The notes under the pieces are model-generated. The model searched no databases, was not told the DNA's origin, and saw nothing but the letters and a program-made list of their open reading frames with translations. Below are positions 46,091 to 57,495 of a stretch of DNA of 64,000 nt, piece by piece. Numbering within the stretch: position 1 is the first letter of the stretch; each line of letters opens with the position of its first letter. The stretch comes from Ctenosaura bakeri (taxonomy: Eukaryota > Chordata > Lepidosauria > Squamata > Iguanidae). Position numbers and translations under genes: made by a program. The stretch lies in contig CAOLHI010001841.1 of assembly GCA_948474755.1 (NCBI GenBank), forward strand, positions 62,001-126,000. The letters are read 5' to 3'.

Positions 46091-47201
46091 TGGTTGCGTA
46101 TATGTTCTTGGGGGAGGGGATTAGCAACGCATGTCTTTGCTGTTTGTTTATATCTCTCTTTTTACCAAGAACTCAAGGTGACATATGTTTGATTCTCATA
46201 ATCCTGTGAGATAGGTTAAGCAGACCTGAGTGGAAGTAAAAACCTGGCACTAAGAAAGACACTTTTCTTCATAATGGTCTGGACTTTGCATGATCTCATG
46301 GCTTTGTGGGGAGAAAATGACGGTAGATATAGCTAGCTAGCTAGGTAGATATTACTCTTCTTGGCATTTGTTCTATAACAAATGAAAATTGCACCAAGTG
46401 GTACAATTTGTCATTTCTTGTAAAATAAATGCATTCCAATTTGAAACAGGCTGCAAAATTCTGAGTTAACAGAGTTGGGCAACATCATGCATGAGCTTAG
46501 TGACTATAGGCCTGACTGGGGGATACTGATGGCATCATGTATTGCTCAGCTGGTGTGCAGCCTTGAAGAACCATACTCTGCGAGTCTTTGAAATTAAAAA
46601 TGATGAAAAAGGAGACATTTTCATCACAAAGGAGGACAGTGTAACAAATCCACGCAGGCAGAGCTTCAAAAAAAGCCTTTGCTTGAAAATCAGCAACAAA
46701 GTCAGAGTGCACTGGGAGAGTGAATGAGAGAGCCCACGCTTTTCTTCATTCTGCAGCATCAAGGGCAATGTTCTCCCGCATTGTTTTCACTATGTTAAAA
46801 AAAGTGAACAATTTTCTCTCAAGAAGAGTCAGGCAATAATTGACTTGTTTAATAATACTTGTTAATGACAACATGCCAGGAAGAAACTCAGGAAGTGTAA
46901 TGATTTCCAAATAGACTGGAAGTTTGATAAGACGGGCCTAGTTTTCTTCTTATTCTTGGAAGCAACAGGGAAAAAACTGCTTAGCCTTTAGGTGGTACTT
47001 AATAAATGGTTACATATTTGCACCTCAGATGGTTAGGGGGTCTGGTGATAATAACAATAAATTGGAGATAATAAAGTAAACTGCTGATAAGAACAAAGGG
47101 GAAATGTTGTCACTGTACTTCCAAAATATCCATAGTAATAAGAAGTCAGAGATTCTCCAGCTTCAGACACTGAGGCTTATCTCAGACTGGGAGCTAGCTT
47201 G
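46091..47201. other. No gene; candidate conserved block at 46440-46930
   Basis: 46165-46245 resembles an MIR/L2-like fragment (CTCATAATCCTGTGAGATAG). 46440-46930 is complex and transposon-free, with three short overlapping frames without motifs. A conserved element is possible but unproven. Confidence 0.35.
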
Positions 47202-47634
47202 TCTCCTTTCCGCATCTTACCTTTTCGCCTAGGTGGGGGCGGCGTTCGCATGAGCAGCCTCTTGCGCGAAGTGCTCACTTCGTTTCTCCTTCCTTACCGC
47301 AGCTGGCTTACCAGTCGCATGAGTGCCGTGCGAACGCCCCACCCCTTCCTACGGCAGCACAACCTGGGAATTGCAGGCTAGCACTGAGGCAGGAAGCGTG
47401 ACCGGCCCAGCTCCTGACGCACCGCAGGGCCGGTAAGTGTGTGTGGGCCCCAGGAGCATTGCGTGACCGCGCACCATTTTCGGCTTTAAGCCAAAAATAA
47501 AAAAAAATGTGTGCGCGGTCCACTTTAGGCTCTTGAGCATCGCATAAATGGGAGTGTGTCGTATGGACCTCTCCTCCCATTTACGCGATGCTCAAGGGGC
47601 CCTTTTGCTTTAGAAACGGCGTGCGAAAAGGGCC
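47202..47634 (+). mobile_element. GC-rich MITE, family B
   Basis: It starts TCTCCTTTCCGCATC (decayed GGCC) and ends GGCGTGCGAAAAGGGCC. A perfect TTG duplication flanks it (47199-47201 and 47635-47637). The hairpin arms TTGAGCATCGCATAAATGGG and CTCCCATTTACGCGATGCTC lie near the right end. CGGTAAGT is at 47431-47438. It aligns in reverse with 29636-30070 over the whole length. Confidence 0.86.
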
Positions 47635-48104
47635 TTGGTCTGTGTGCTCAAGTTGCTCAGAACCCTTCCGAAGGAGAGGAGAAGAGAGAGGTAGGAAGTT
47701 TCAGCCACTGTGGTTGGCAGGCCATATGATGCTTTTGTATTGGGTAGCCCCAGGTAAAATACTTCAGGTCTGTCTTTCTGTTCTTGCCTTGTCAACCAAG
47801 CAGCCCCTTCTTGACTATTCAGGATTCAGTTCTTTCTTCCATATTCTGCACATCTTCTATTTGCCTAAATAAATGTATGTAAGACAAGTCGGAGAAGAAT
47901 GATATAAGTCCCTTAACAAAACCTAGAAGCACAGCAGTTGAGTTTCTATATTTGGGGTTGACTATGCCATAATGTTTCAGAACCGGTAACTAAGCAGACA
48001 CCACAAAATATAGTCAACAGATAGTGTTGTTATTTCCCCCCAGCCTTCAGTCTACCTGTGTGTAAAGTTAGAATCATCCACACCATAGCATTTTTGATTA
48101 CTTT
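47635..48104. other. No gene; unassigned sequence
   Basis: Nothing recognised. Confidence 0.45.
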
Positions 48105-48293
48105 GGCCATATCTGCACTACACTGTTATAGCGCTATTGTTCCACTTTCAACACCTTGTGGAAGGTTTACTGAGGCCAAAGAGCTCTTTGGCTGAGAATT
48201 CTAAAGGCCACGCCCTCTACTGCAAACTCCAAGATTTCATAGGGTGCTGAAAGTGGAATAATAGCACTGTAGCAGTGTAGTGTGGAAATGGCC
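48105..48293 (-). mobile_element. Foldback MITE, family A, long centre
   Basis: Ends GGCCATATCTGCACTACACT and AGTGTAGTGTGGAAATGGCC, with flanks TTT and TAT. The centre (GAGGCCAAAGAGCTCTTTGG) is in the orientation seen at 33182. Confidence 0.84.
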
Positions 48294-49877
48294 TATGTAT
48301 AGATGTGAAAGCAATCAGGAAGAGAATCAAACTATATGAAATGTGTGGTGCTAGCAGAGAGTTCTATAAATCCAACAGCAAGACAAGTCTGAATCTCACT
48401 AGAAACCAAAATGAATAAACTGAGATTATTGTGCACGAGATAACGTGACTCATTGCAAAATATGGTAATGCTAGGTAAAATGGAAAGCAGGAGGAAAAAA
48501 GGAAGATCACATTACAGTAGACTGATTTAATCAAGGAAACAATGGGCCTGAGTCTGCAGAACCTTAGCAGGACTGCTACTATCAGGGTGTCTTGGATTTC
48601 TCTCTTCATAGGGCCACCATATGTCAAAGTCAACTTGATGACAATTAACAAGATGAAAAACAAAAGCCATGTAGCTGAAATAATTCTTTTTCTATTTACA
48701 TCTGCTTCCATTTCCTACCAAATCTTAAATTGTGCTGAATTTTGGACCCCAACTTACTCAGAGAGGGATTTATTTTTCTTATGCTGAATAAAATGTGATG
48801 CCCATTGGTGGATGCCATAACTAGTGCATATTGTGGTATTACCTTTGTTGGGCAAAAAAAGGCATATGTTTGTTTACAAAAAATTTCAAAGCTTTGGGGG
48901 CATAAATGTTATTGCCTTTCTTTTACTGCCTTTGTTCCCAATCAGCTCATGGCCATTGGAGGTGTCATCTGACCACCCTGCCATAATAGTCTACAGATCC
49001 TTCCTCCACATCAATTCAGAGTAACATGTAGACAATGTGACTCTAACCGTATCACTTTCTCCCCCATTCTTTCCTTGGCCTGCTTTTTTAACACCATCTT
49101 TGCCTGACAGAGAAGCTTGTATATTTCAAAATCTTCCACAAATCTTACTTTTTTGGTTAGCCTAATAAATGTATTGCCTCAATATAAATCTGACCTTCTA
49201 TTTGTACAATACAATAATGTATCCAGGCTAAGATTTGTCAATGAAGTCAGGAACAAGTGAAGGATCTGAACACAGGTCTTGCTAGTCCAAATCGCAATCT
49301 ACTGTATCATGCTGGCTTATCAGTTCTAAACCAGAAAGGGGACCTTTTGGTCTCCATATGGTTTGGAAAACTCCAACAATCCTTTCCATCAGCCACACTG
49401 GGTGGAACTAATAAGAACTGTAGGTCAAAGGACCTGGAGGTCATAAATTTCCCCATCCTTCTTTTGGAGGATGGCTCTCTGGATATAAACCACTGAAGCA
49501 CTAAACCTAGTGTATTAAAGAAATATTTGTATTTTTAGTCTGAGAAAACACGTAGAAGTTAATCAGATCTATGACTTAATTAAAATTCATAATTGAAAGT
49601 CTGGAAACTTTTAGAAGTTTTGAATCCCTAGAGCAGTTGTCCCCCCACAGGAGATGGCAAAAGCAGTGACCTTGAATGATTCAGCTAGTTCATGGCTCTG
49701 GATCAATTGCTCACATTGGCAGAGCTCCACTGTGAAGCCTCTTGAACACAAGTGTCAAAGCACAGATCACCACAGGGGCCAGAAGAGCAAAGCAGTCAAT
49801 GCAAAAGAAAGAGTGGATGTCAGACAGGGGAAGGAGCAGAGAGAAAATATCTTCAAGACCTGCATCTGTAAAAGAAA

Positions 49878-49941
<64 letters not shown>

Positions 49942-51469
49942 AAAGAAAGGAAGGAAGGAGCAGAGAGATAAAACCGAGGACCACTTCAGAATTCTGAGAG
50001 TGTAAAGAAAATGCGTGATGTACAAAGAAGTAAACATTGTTTCATTGTTTATGATCCAGCATACGTTGCAAGAGAGGGAGAGGGAGAGATGGCAGCCTCC
50101 TGCTGAGATATTTCCTACTGGGCGATGCTCAAGATCTTTTTGGAAGCTGGAGATGAAAGATGAAACCACAAGGAACAGCTACGAAGATTAATTGAAAATA
50201 GCCTTCTTCCTTGCCGACGCTGCAAAAACTTTCCTTCTTTGGCATGAAATACTAAAGACTTTGAAAGATCACAGAAAACAAGATTTGGCCATCCATGGAT
50301 TCTACCTTGTCTAATCCTGGACAATGTTCAGAAAATAAATCACATTGGCTCAGAAAGATGATGTCACATGATACACATGTCCATTTATGATTATGAACTT
50401 TGTATCTCAACTTTTTCCTAACCAAGACGTCTGAAAGCAGTGTAGAAATGAAAGGAATACAATATAATTAAAACATATCAAAAGGTAACATTAAAATGTA
50501 ATTAAATTATCAGTGACATTAAAAACAATTTAAAAACTATAATTAAACATTATACAAGGCAATGTAAAATAATAAAATTCAAAGTAGTACAGTAATCAAT
50601 TAAAACCACTTGCTTTAAAACATTCTGTTACCAAAAGTCAGTTGAAATTAAAAAAAGGATGTTCTATCTGCTGATGGAAGCTCAGCAAGGAGGGCACCAT
50701 TCTAGCTTGTTCCAGTGTTTAGGAACAGCCGTCAAGAAAGCCCTGACTTATGTTCCCACTAAACATGCCTGTGAAGGTGTTGGGACTTGTAAGAAATAGC
50801 TGAAAAGACTCATAAAACAATTTAGCACAAGATAGGCTGAAGCATTAAATATTTATTTAAAATACGTTTCTGCAGAACCAGGTGCCTCTGAGAGAGAAGG
50901 ACACCCCCATTATGGAATACCTCATATTTTATCCCCCTGCCCCCCTTGCAGGTTTTCCCTCCCCTGGGATCCCATTGGATAGGACCCCAAAGGTATGGCC
51001 TATCAGGATTGCCTAAGAAGTTACATTTCCCTTCCCCATGTTGATCACGCATCTCTTGTTTCTCATGTTACATCCCAGGTGTCTTATCAGCAGTTTCAAA
51101 GTACCCTTTTGTGTTCTGGTATGTCCCTCTCAATCAGTTTACTCCTTTACAGATGGCGACCTTGTCTTGTCTACTGTGTTATCTGAAATATACCGGTTAC
51201 TTGGTTACTTCTTCAAGGTCTTAGGGAGGCCCTACCATCTCTAAAAATCTTCCTTATTAGACTTATTTTATTACTGGAGCTCAAATACAACATATACTAA
51301 AATATATGTGTAAATATGCCTAAAATGTGTTATACTTATAAGCTAATACATATATGTTAGTAATACATATTAAAAATACTGCAGAAACTAAAATGTATTT
51401 TATTTCTCTCTGATTGAATGATGGAGAGGCTCTTCTGCAGATCTCAGGGCTCATATGCAAGGATCCAGT
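48294..51469. other. No gene; microsatellite and a common squamate repeat
   Basis: 48294-49860 unassigned. (GAAA)n at 49871-49959. The region 50385-50790 matches the layout of a common sauropsid repeat: an A-rich stretch of AATTAAAAC words followed by CTGCTGATGGAAGCTCAGC, TAGCTTGTTCCAGTGTTTAG and GAAAGCCCTGACTTATGTTC. Confidence 0.5.
49871..49959. repeat. (GAAA)n microsatellite
   Basis: About 18 GAAA units, ending in GGAA variants. It gives spurious Lys/Glu and Ser/Phe-rich frames. Confidence 0.95.
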
Positions 51470-51649
51470 CAGTATTTCCGCACTAGGCTGTTATAGCGCT
51501 ATGATTCCACTTTCAACATCCTATGGAATCCTGGCGTTTGCAGTTTAGGGAGAGGTCGGCTGGCCCCTCCAGAAACTGGAAACGCCAGGATTCCATAGGA
51601 TGTTGAAAGTGGAATCATAGCTCTACAACAGGCTAGTGTGGAAATGGCC
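51470..51649. mobile_element. Foldback MITE, family A, short centre
   Basis: The body starts CAGTATTTCCGCACTAGGCT (the GGCC terminus is altered) and ends GCTAGTGTGGAAATGGCC. A perfect AGT duplication flanks it (51467-51469 and 51650-51652). The stem is nearly perfect. Both arms carry the copy-specific words CTATGATTCCAC and CCTGGCGTTT. Confidence 0.83.
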
Positions 51650-53529
51650 AGTCAGATAGTCTGAATCTAAGCTAGAGAGAGAGAGATTGTATTCAAGTAA
51701 CATGTTCAGTCTTTGCAATGCAGACATGTTTCTTAACCAAGTCCATGTCTAAGATAATCTTGCACAAACCTGAAAGCTGTTGACAGGTTTCATTGAAAAC
51801 TGTTGACAGCAACTCTACATTAATCACATCAAAAAAGAAGGCAACTGATAAAAGGTTGTGGGATAGAATCATGTTTCTACCTTCCCAGTGCCTGACTATT
51901 ACTAGTACTTCAATTCCTGGAGACAGTAATATTTTAAGGAGGAGGTGAATGTGCATGAGGGCAATTAAACTGTCATGCATTATGAGGAGAAAATATGGAT
52001 TCCTGTATGGAGTTTAGAGACCTGATCCACTCAAGCCCTGACCAACCCATATTTGAGGATTTGTCAAAATGAGACAGAGTCACAGATGCAACTAGAGGAC
52101 AATTTACTGAGTACACCCAGGTGGTAAATGGATGCAGAAATGAAAAATAAAGGCAAAGGTGCCTCACACGTCCCCTCAGCAGATTGAACCAGGCCTTCAT
52201 TACAGTTGTCTTTCTGTCTTTTGGGTTCCCAACCGCAAACCAGGCACTGCCCTGAAGACCAGTTTCCCCAGGCCTGAGTAGCACACAGTGTGCCTCCTGG
52301 AGTGAGATCAAATAAGCCTGCTCTCTCTCTGGTCTTAAACCTTTCTACTTTGTTCTAAAAGGTGCTGGCACATTCACAAGCTGGGAGATATATCACCTTC
52401 CCCCATAAAAGCAAGATCCTCTCTACCCAGCAAAGGGGGCGGGGGGCATTTTCTAGGTCTTTCCATGAGACAGGGAGAAACAGCTTTATCAGGAAAGTGA
52501 GATGGCTTAACAGAACAGCTGCAAGATGGTTTATATGTGAAGCTACACTTGCACGTTAGAGAGGAAAAGAATATTTGAAAGATATTCATGGCAAAAGTAA
52601 AAAAAAACGTGTTTCTGAAGTTTTTAGAAATGCAGTGAGGTAAACTCTGAAGCTCCCTTTTTTGTTTCCTTCTCAGTGTTCCATTAAACCTAAAGGAGTG
52701 TTCCCACCACACACATTTAGTTGTTGTTGTTAAATGCAGTTTGATAAAAAAAAAAAAAATTACCAAACGAAATTCTCAGCTATCTGTTCTTTTCAAGTTC
52801 GAGACATCTATTATCAGCATGGAAAGGATAATTTTGTATCTGTCATACAGCTGTTAAAGATGAACAACCTATTACAAAAAAAAAGAGAGCATTCTCAATC
52901 CACTACCACCACTAATGATGAGTACAGTACAGTGGTTTGAAATGTTGATATCATGATGCATATTCTGAAGTCAGAAGATTCAGACACAAAGGAATTAGAT
53001 TTCCAGGAACTTGCAGCTTCTGATGATAGCGGCCTTTCTGAACCTGGGGAGTTAGGAGCTGAGGCAATTGTGGGGACTACTCCCCAGAAGAAGGAGGCAG
53101 ATGCTGGAGACTCACTGCCATCCTCAGAAGATCATTGAAGAGATAGGGAGAGACTACAACAATCCCAGTAAATAGGAGACACTGACTCTTTAAGCACCCA
53201 GTATCTTGAGACAGCTACCTATAAATCTCCCAGCAGCTCCCTAGCATCTTGTTCACAGTTACTCTACCTTGGTGACTGGCAATACTTTTCAGTGTTAATA
53301 TTTTCTTGACCTTAGGCTGGCTATGATTGACAAATCTGCTTTAGTTCTTGCTGGCTTCATTTACCCAGACTACTGATTTGCCATAATGACTTCTGGACTG
53401 GCTGATGACCATCCTCTTGTTTATCCTTTCATCTTGCTGGATAACCTGCAACTGATCTGGAGTGGATTAAGCCCCTGACAACTCTTGCACTCCAACCACC
53501 TAACTCCTGGATCACTGACTGACTGGACC
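51650..53529. other. No gene; unassigned, with a possible retroelement remnant near 53 kb
   Basis: No clear gene. The 61-residue plus-strand frame at 52953-53138 is acidic and Ser-rich and is followed by a TATA-like CTATAAAT at 53219. The combination resembles the end of a retroelement next to an LTR promoter, but neither end is definable. Confidence 0.35.
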
Positions 53530-53722
53530 ATAGGACAGTTGAACAAGAACTCCAGGACAACAGGTTTTGAATCCTTGCCCAGCCATTAAAATCCACTGGG
53601 TGACCATGGGCAAGTCTCACTCTCCCAGTCTTAGAGGAAGGCAATAGCAAAATTCCTCTATATAAATCTTGCCAAAACAACCTATCATAGGATCAACTTG
53701 AAAGCCCAGAACAACAACATAT
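53530..53722 (+). mobile_element. tRNA-derived SINE, Anolis SINE2-like
   Basis: AACTCCAGGACAACAGGTTT, CCACTGGGTGACCATGGGCA, AGTCTTAGAGGAAGGCAATA and the tail CTTGAAAGCCCAGAACAACA. This copy keeps the GGAAGGCAATAGC segment missing in several others. Plus strand. Confidence 0.83.
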
Positions 53723-55067
53723 GTGGTTGAATGAACAGGGATTCAAAGCCAGCTTTTTAAGGGCCAGACACTCAAAATCCTGGGCCCAAATGGATGACTG
53801 TGTCTCACTTTCATTCATTCATTCTGTTCATTCTTCAAGTAGTCTTATTTTCCATCTTAAACTCTCTCCATGGTACTTACGAAGAACTGTGTGAGTTTTG
53901 TAAAGTTCTTATCAGAAAATGAATGAAATGACAACATCTCAGACCTAGATTAAGCTGAAAAATTGAGGAAGCAATGCAAAGTGCAAATTTCAATAGTTAT
54001 GCTCAACCACTTAATCTATATTTTCCCAGGATATTTTAATTTTTATAATCCTTTACTTTATAGTCTCATTAGCTTTTTTGCATCAGTTCTTTTAAAGTAT
54101 AGAGAAGATCAAAGTTTGGCATCCCTGTTTTGCAAGCTTCTGAAATTTATGTTGAAGGGATGATGAAAGGATGAAAGCTTTTAACTGATTAATGTCCTGA
54201 TGGGTGGATTAATTGGGGCAATTAACTAATTTTTGCCTTGATAGATAGATTTATTGCCATCTCTAGCCAATTAATGGGTTTGGTAACAACTTAAAAGGGT
54301 GATTGTTGATTGGAGATGCCCATCTAGATTCTTCTAGAAGCATTACTAAGGCTTCATTATTTCCTTCACTAACTAGTTTCTTCACTTTAAAACTTCTGTT
54401 GTGGTTCAGTGTTCCTAGATGTTGCATATAATTACAGATCTTCATTCCTTCCTGCCCCATTCACACATACAATAAGCAGCATAAAAGCAGTTTCAATACG
54501 ACATTATCATTATTCTTAGTTTCACATTCTATCAGATGTTACTACTGGAAGTTTGGAACATCAGATGATTCAGATTCTATCCAAGAACCTAGCAGATATC
54601 ACTGACTAACAGGTCACGATCCAAATTTTGTTGTTATTGTTATTATTGCTTGGATTTGTACCCCAGCCTCCCTTATAAGAGTTCAGGGCAGCAAAGAGCA
54701 TAGGTGTGATCAAGGGAAGAGTCAACTTGTCTGTCAGTTGCTATGACGATTCAGTTATTTGCAGCACAAGTTCATTTCTGTATCAGAGTGCACATGTTTT
54801 GAATAACTGTACGAAAAGTCATACATATTCTGTACCTATTTGCCCCATGTGTTCTTTTCCTGTATTAGCTAAGGAAATATGAATTAAATTGGTTCATCTT
54901 AAAATGTGAGCCAAATAAATTTCTTCTTCATTCTGATCTTTATATGAACCTATGTTGCTTAGGTAAAGATCATGACCACAGGGAAATGGCCCAGCCATAT
55001 AATCGTTCTCTCACAATCACTACCTGGTTGGAAGTACAATGTTTCTTCGGTAAGAAAGGATCACATA
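53723..55067. other. No gene; unassigned sequence
   Basis: Nothing clear apart from a fragment near 54630-54705 (TTGGATTTGTACCCCAGCCT) of a common squamate repeat. Confidence 0.45.
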
Positions 55068-55248
55068 GGCCATTTCTGCACTAGACAGTTATAGTGCTAT
55101 TATTCCACTTTCAACATCCTATGGAATCCTCGGGTTTGCAATTTAGGGAGGTGCCTTTGAAGGCCCTCCTTAAACTGTAAACCCCCGGATTCCATAGAAT
55201 GTTGGAAGTGGAATAATAGCACTATAACAGTCCAGTGTGAAAATGGCC
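55068..55248. mobile_element. Foldback MITE, family A, short centre
   Basis: Ends GGCCATTTCTGCACTAGACA and GTCCAGTGTGAAAATGGCC, with a perfect ATA duplication (55065-55067 and 55249-55251). Both arms carry extra matched changes near the centre (CCTCGGGTTTG / AAACCCCCGG). Confidence 0.87.
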
Positions 55249-56034
55249 ATAGTCAGCCCTGAACACGGAATAATTTTATTTCTTGCACAGTTGAATTGGG
55301 GCCTACCATTAGCTGTACAGAGTCAGTTGTCTCAGGCAACAGATGCTGTGAGGTGGCAGAAAGTGTTTAGGGGGAGCTCTGTGTTCCACCTGGCATGCCT
55401 TCCCCCCTTCTGAATTCGCCTGCTGCTGCCAGGTGGGGCGTAGGAGGCTCTCCTATTATTATTTGTCACATATTTTCAATATTGTCATTTGTGAAAAGAT
55501 CACTGACTTTCAGCTCACCTCCTTCTGATCAATACCGGGTTTTTTTAATGAAAAGTCATTTGAAAATGCTTTTCATTTCACAATTAATAAGCTATAAGGC
55601 TAGACAACAAAATGGTAATAACATTAAAGAGATCCCATAGATGGTTTAATAACTAAAACTGGAACTGAAAGCTGAGTGAGCTAAAATTTAGTCTGCAAAC
55701 ACAGTTGAGCCTTCCACACTTGTGGTTGACTTTCATGGATTTAATTATTTGTGAATTTCTTCAATACCTGCCCCTCATGAACTCAGGTGCTTCTTTTCTG
55801 GGGGAACCCTCCCTCACAGTGGCTCCAATCAGGCTGCACAGCCCTTTAAAAACCTACCTCTTGTCCTCCTCTTCCTCCTCCTTTGCTAGCTACTACCTGG
55901 CCAGCTAAGGACAGTTTGCAGTCTGATTTCTCAGCACCACAAACTGTCTCCCAATGCCCTTTACACACACCCAAGGAAACAGATAGGTGAGAGAGATAAA
56001 TATAGACCCCCATACCAATCCCCCCTTCCACCTC
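55249..56034. other. No gene; unassigned sequence
   Basis: No recognisable gene. Minus-strand frames of 127 and 167 residues run from here across the MITE fragment and have no motif. Confidence 0.4.
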
Positions 56035-56123
56035 TGGCCCCTCTCGAAACTGCAAACTCCAGGATTCCATAGGATGTTGAAAGTGGAATAATTGCACTAT
56101 AAGAGTGTAGTGCGGAAATGGCC
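56035..56123. mobile_element. Foldback MITE, family A, right half only
   Basis: CTCGAAACTGCAAACTCCAG, ATTCCATAGGATGTTGAAAG and TGTAGTGCGGAAATGGCC form one arm and terminus. The left arm is missing. Confidence 0.8.
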
Positions 56124-56596
56124 TCAGTTTGGACCTTGGGTGCCAGTTCTCCCTTCTGTGTGTGTCTGTGGGAAGGGGGCCAGAGCATGGTGTGAAGAAT
56201 GGGCATTTTGATACTTGTGATTTTTCCACTTTTCCAAGGGTCCTGTGCCCCTAATCCTAGTGAATGTGGAGGGCCAACTGTACTTCCAAGACGTTCTGAG
56301 GTGAGAGGCCTACAGTCAATCCCAAGGCACATGTTCAAGTACGAAGCTGGCAAGGTAAAATATAGGTCAGTCACACTTACTGGAGAATATACTTGTTGGT
56401 GGCCCTGACATAGACATACCTTCAGAAGAAACACAGAATGACACAGAAAGATAAGAAAGTACAACTAGCAAAACCTTTAGTTGGCAAAATCATCATGTAA
56501 TATCAGCTATATAGGTACCAGTCAGACAAGGAAAAAACCAAAAGTCCTACTGACCAGGATTCAAAACAGCCACTGGATTATACATACACAAACTTT
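56124..56596. other. No gene; unassigned sequence
   Basis: Nothing recognised. Confidence 0.4.
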
Positions 56597-56713
56597 GGCC
56601 CTTTTCGCATTAAGGCTTCTAGCGCGAGCGGGTGAGGGCGGTTCGCGCAAGAAGCCTTCTCCGGGAGGCTGCCGCTTCCCCCTCCTTCCTTCTGCAGGCG
56701 AAGGAAAAGGGCA
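56597..56713. mobile_element. GC-rich MITE, family B, short form (117 bp)
   Basis: It starts GGCCCTTTTCGCATTAAGG and ends GCGAAGGAAAAGGGCA, with a perfect TTT duplication (56594-56596 and 56714-56716). The inverted internal words AAGGCTTCTAGCGCGAGCGG and GCGCAAGAAGCCTTCTCC form a hairpin. It lacks the GGTAAG part, so is an internal-deletion form. Confidence 0.72.
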
Positions 56714-57035
56714 TTTGTGTTGCATGAACCAAAGGAACACGATTAGTAATTATAATTTCAGAGACTGTCAAAAAGCAAGGGGCAATAAGCTTTGGAAGTC
56801 TTACAGGTGGTATACTTTTGTGATAAGAAAATCCTATATAAAGGTTTAGCCAAACACCAGAGTTTCCAAGCCAGGAAATTTCACAAGCCTGTGCAATTAG
56901 GTCTCCTAACAGAAATCACTGTACTTATTTGAAAACATATATTTGTATTTCCTTTTAATTCTATTGATAGTTTAATTTAACTTTTGCATTATTTAGCGGC
57001 ATCTGTTTTAACTTCTGTAAGTTTCCTTCAAGAAT

Positions 57036-57200
57036 CAGCATGGTGAAGTGTTCTGAGAGTTGGACTATGACCCTGGAGACCAGGGTTAGATTCCCCTCTT
57101 GGCCATGGAAACCCACCGGGTGACTGAGCATGTCACACACTCTCAGCCCCAGAAAACAGCCATAAGTCAGAAACAACTTGAAGGGTCATAACAACAATAA
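57036..57200 (+). mobile_element. tRNA-derived SINE, Anolis SINE2-like
   Basis: Head TCAGCATGGTGAAGTGTTCT, CCTGGAGACCAGGGTTAGAT, then GGAAACCCACCGGGTGACTG, and tail AACTTGAAGGGTCATAACAA. Plus strand, with a central deletion. Confidence 0.83.
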
Positions 57201-57372
57201 GCTGCTTTCAGTCCCAAACTGGGAGCAACTCTGCTTATTCTTGTGCTATGATTGAATTTCTGTCTTTAAATGCTATTGAATTTTGTTTTTTGTTAGATTT
57301 TTTTTCAGTAACAGACCTAAATAACTCAGCATGAGAAGTTGCTTCTGATGCCTACAAACAGTATGTCAATAT

Positions 57373-57495
57373 TAGTGGTTCTCAACCTACAGTACTCCAT
57401 ATGATTTGGACTTCCACTTCCACTTCCAGAATTGGCTAGGACTTCTGGGAAATGAAATCCAAAACATCTAGAGAATTAAAAATTGAGAATAATTG
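57373..57495. mobile_element. Short hAT-like foldback element (123 bp)
   Basis: TAGTGGTTCTCAACCTACAG at the left and an inverted AATTGAGAATAATTG at the right, with GATTTGGACTTCC / GAAATCCAAAACATC inside. The flanks GTCAATAT and GTCTATAC match at 6 of 8 bases. The family looks like the common sauropsid CAGTGGTTCTCAACCT repeat. Confidence 0.55.

Noticed and set aside
45710..46192. 160-residue and overlapping 118-, 67- and 66-residue frames
   Set aside because: All arise from a GC-rich, stop-poor degenerate repeat. Frames overlap on both strands.
49654..50169. Lys/Glu-rich and Phe/Ser/Leu-rich frames of 87-152 residues
   Set aside because: Generated by the (GAAA)n microsatellite on both strands.
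55846..56464. 127- and 167-residue overlapping minus-strand frames
   Set aside because: They run through half of a foldback MITE and have no recognisable motif.
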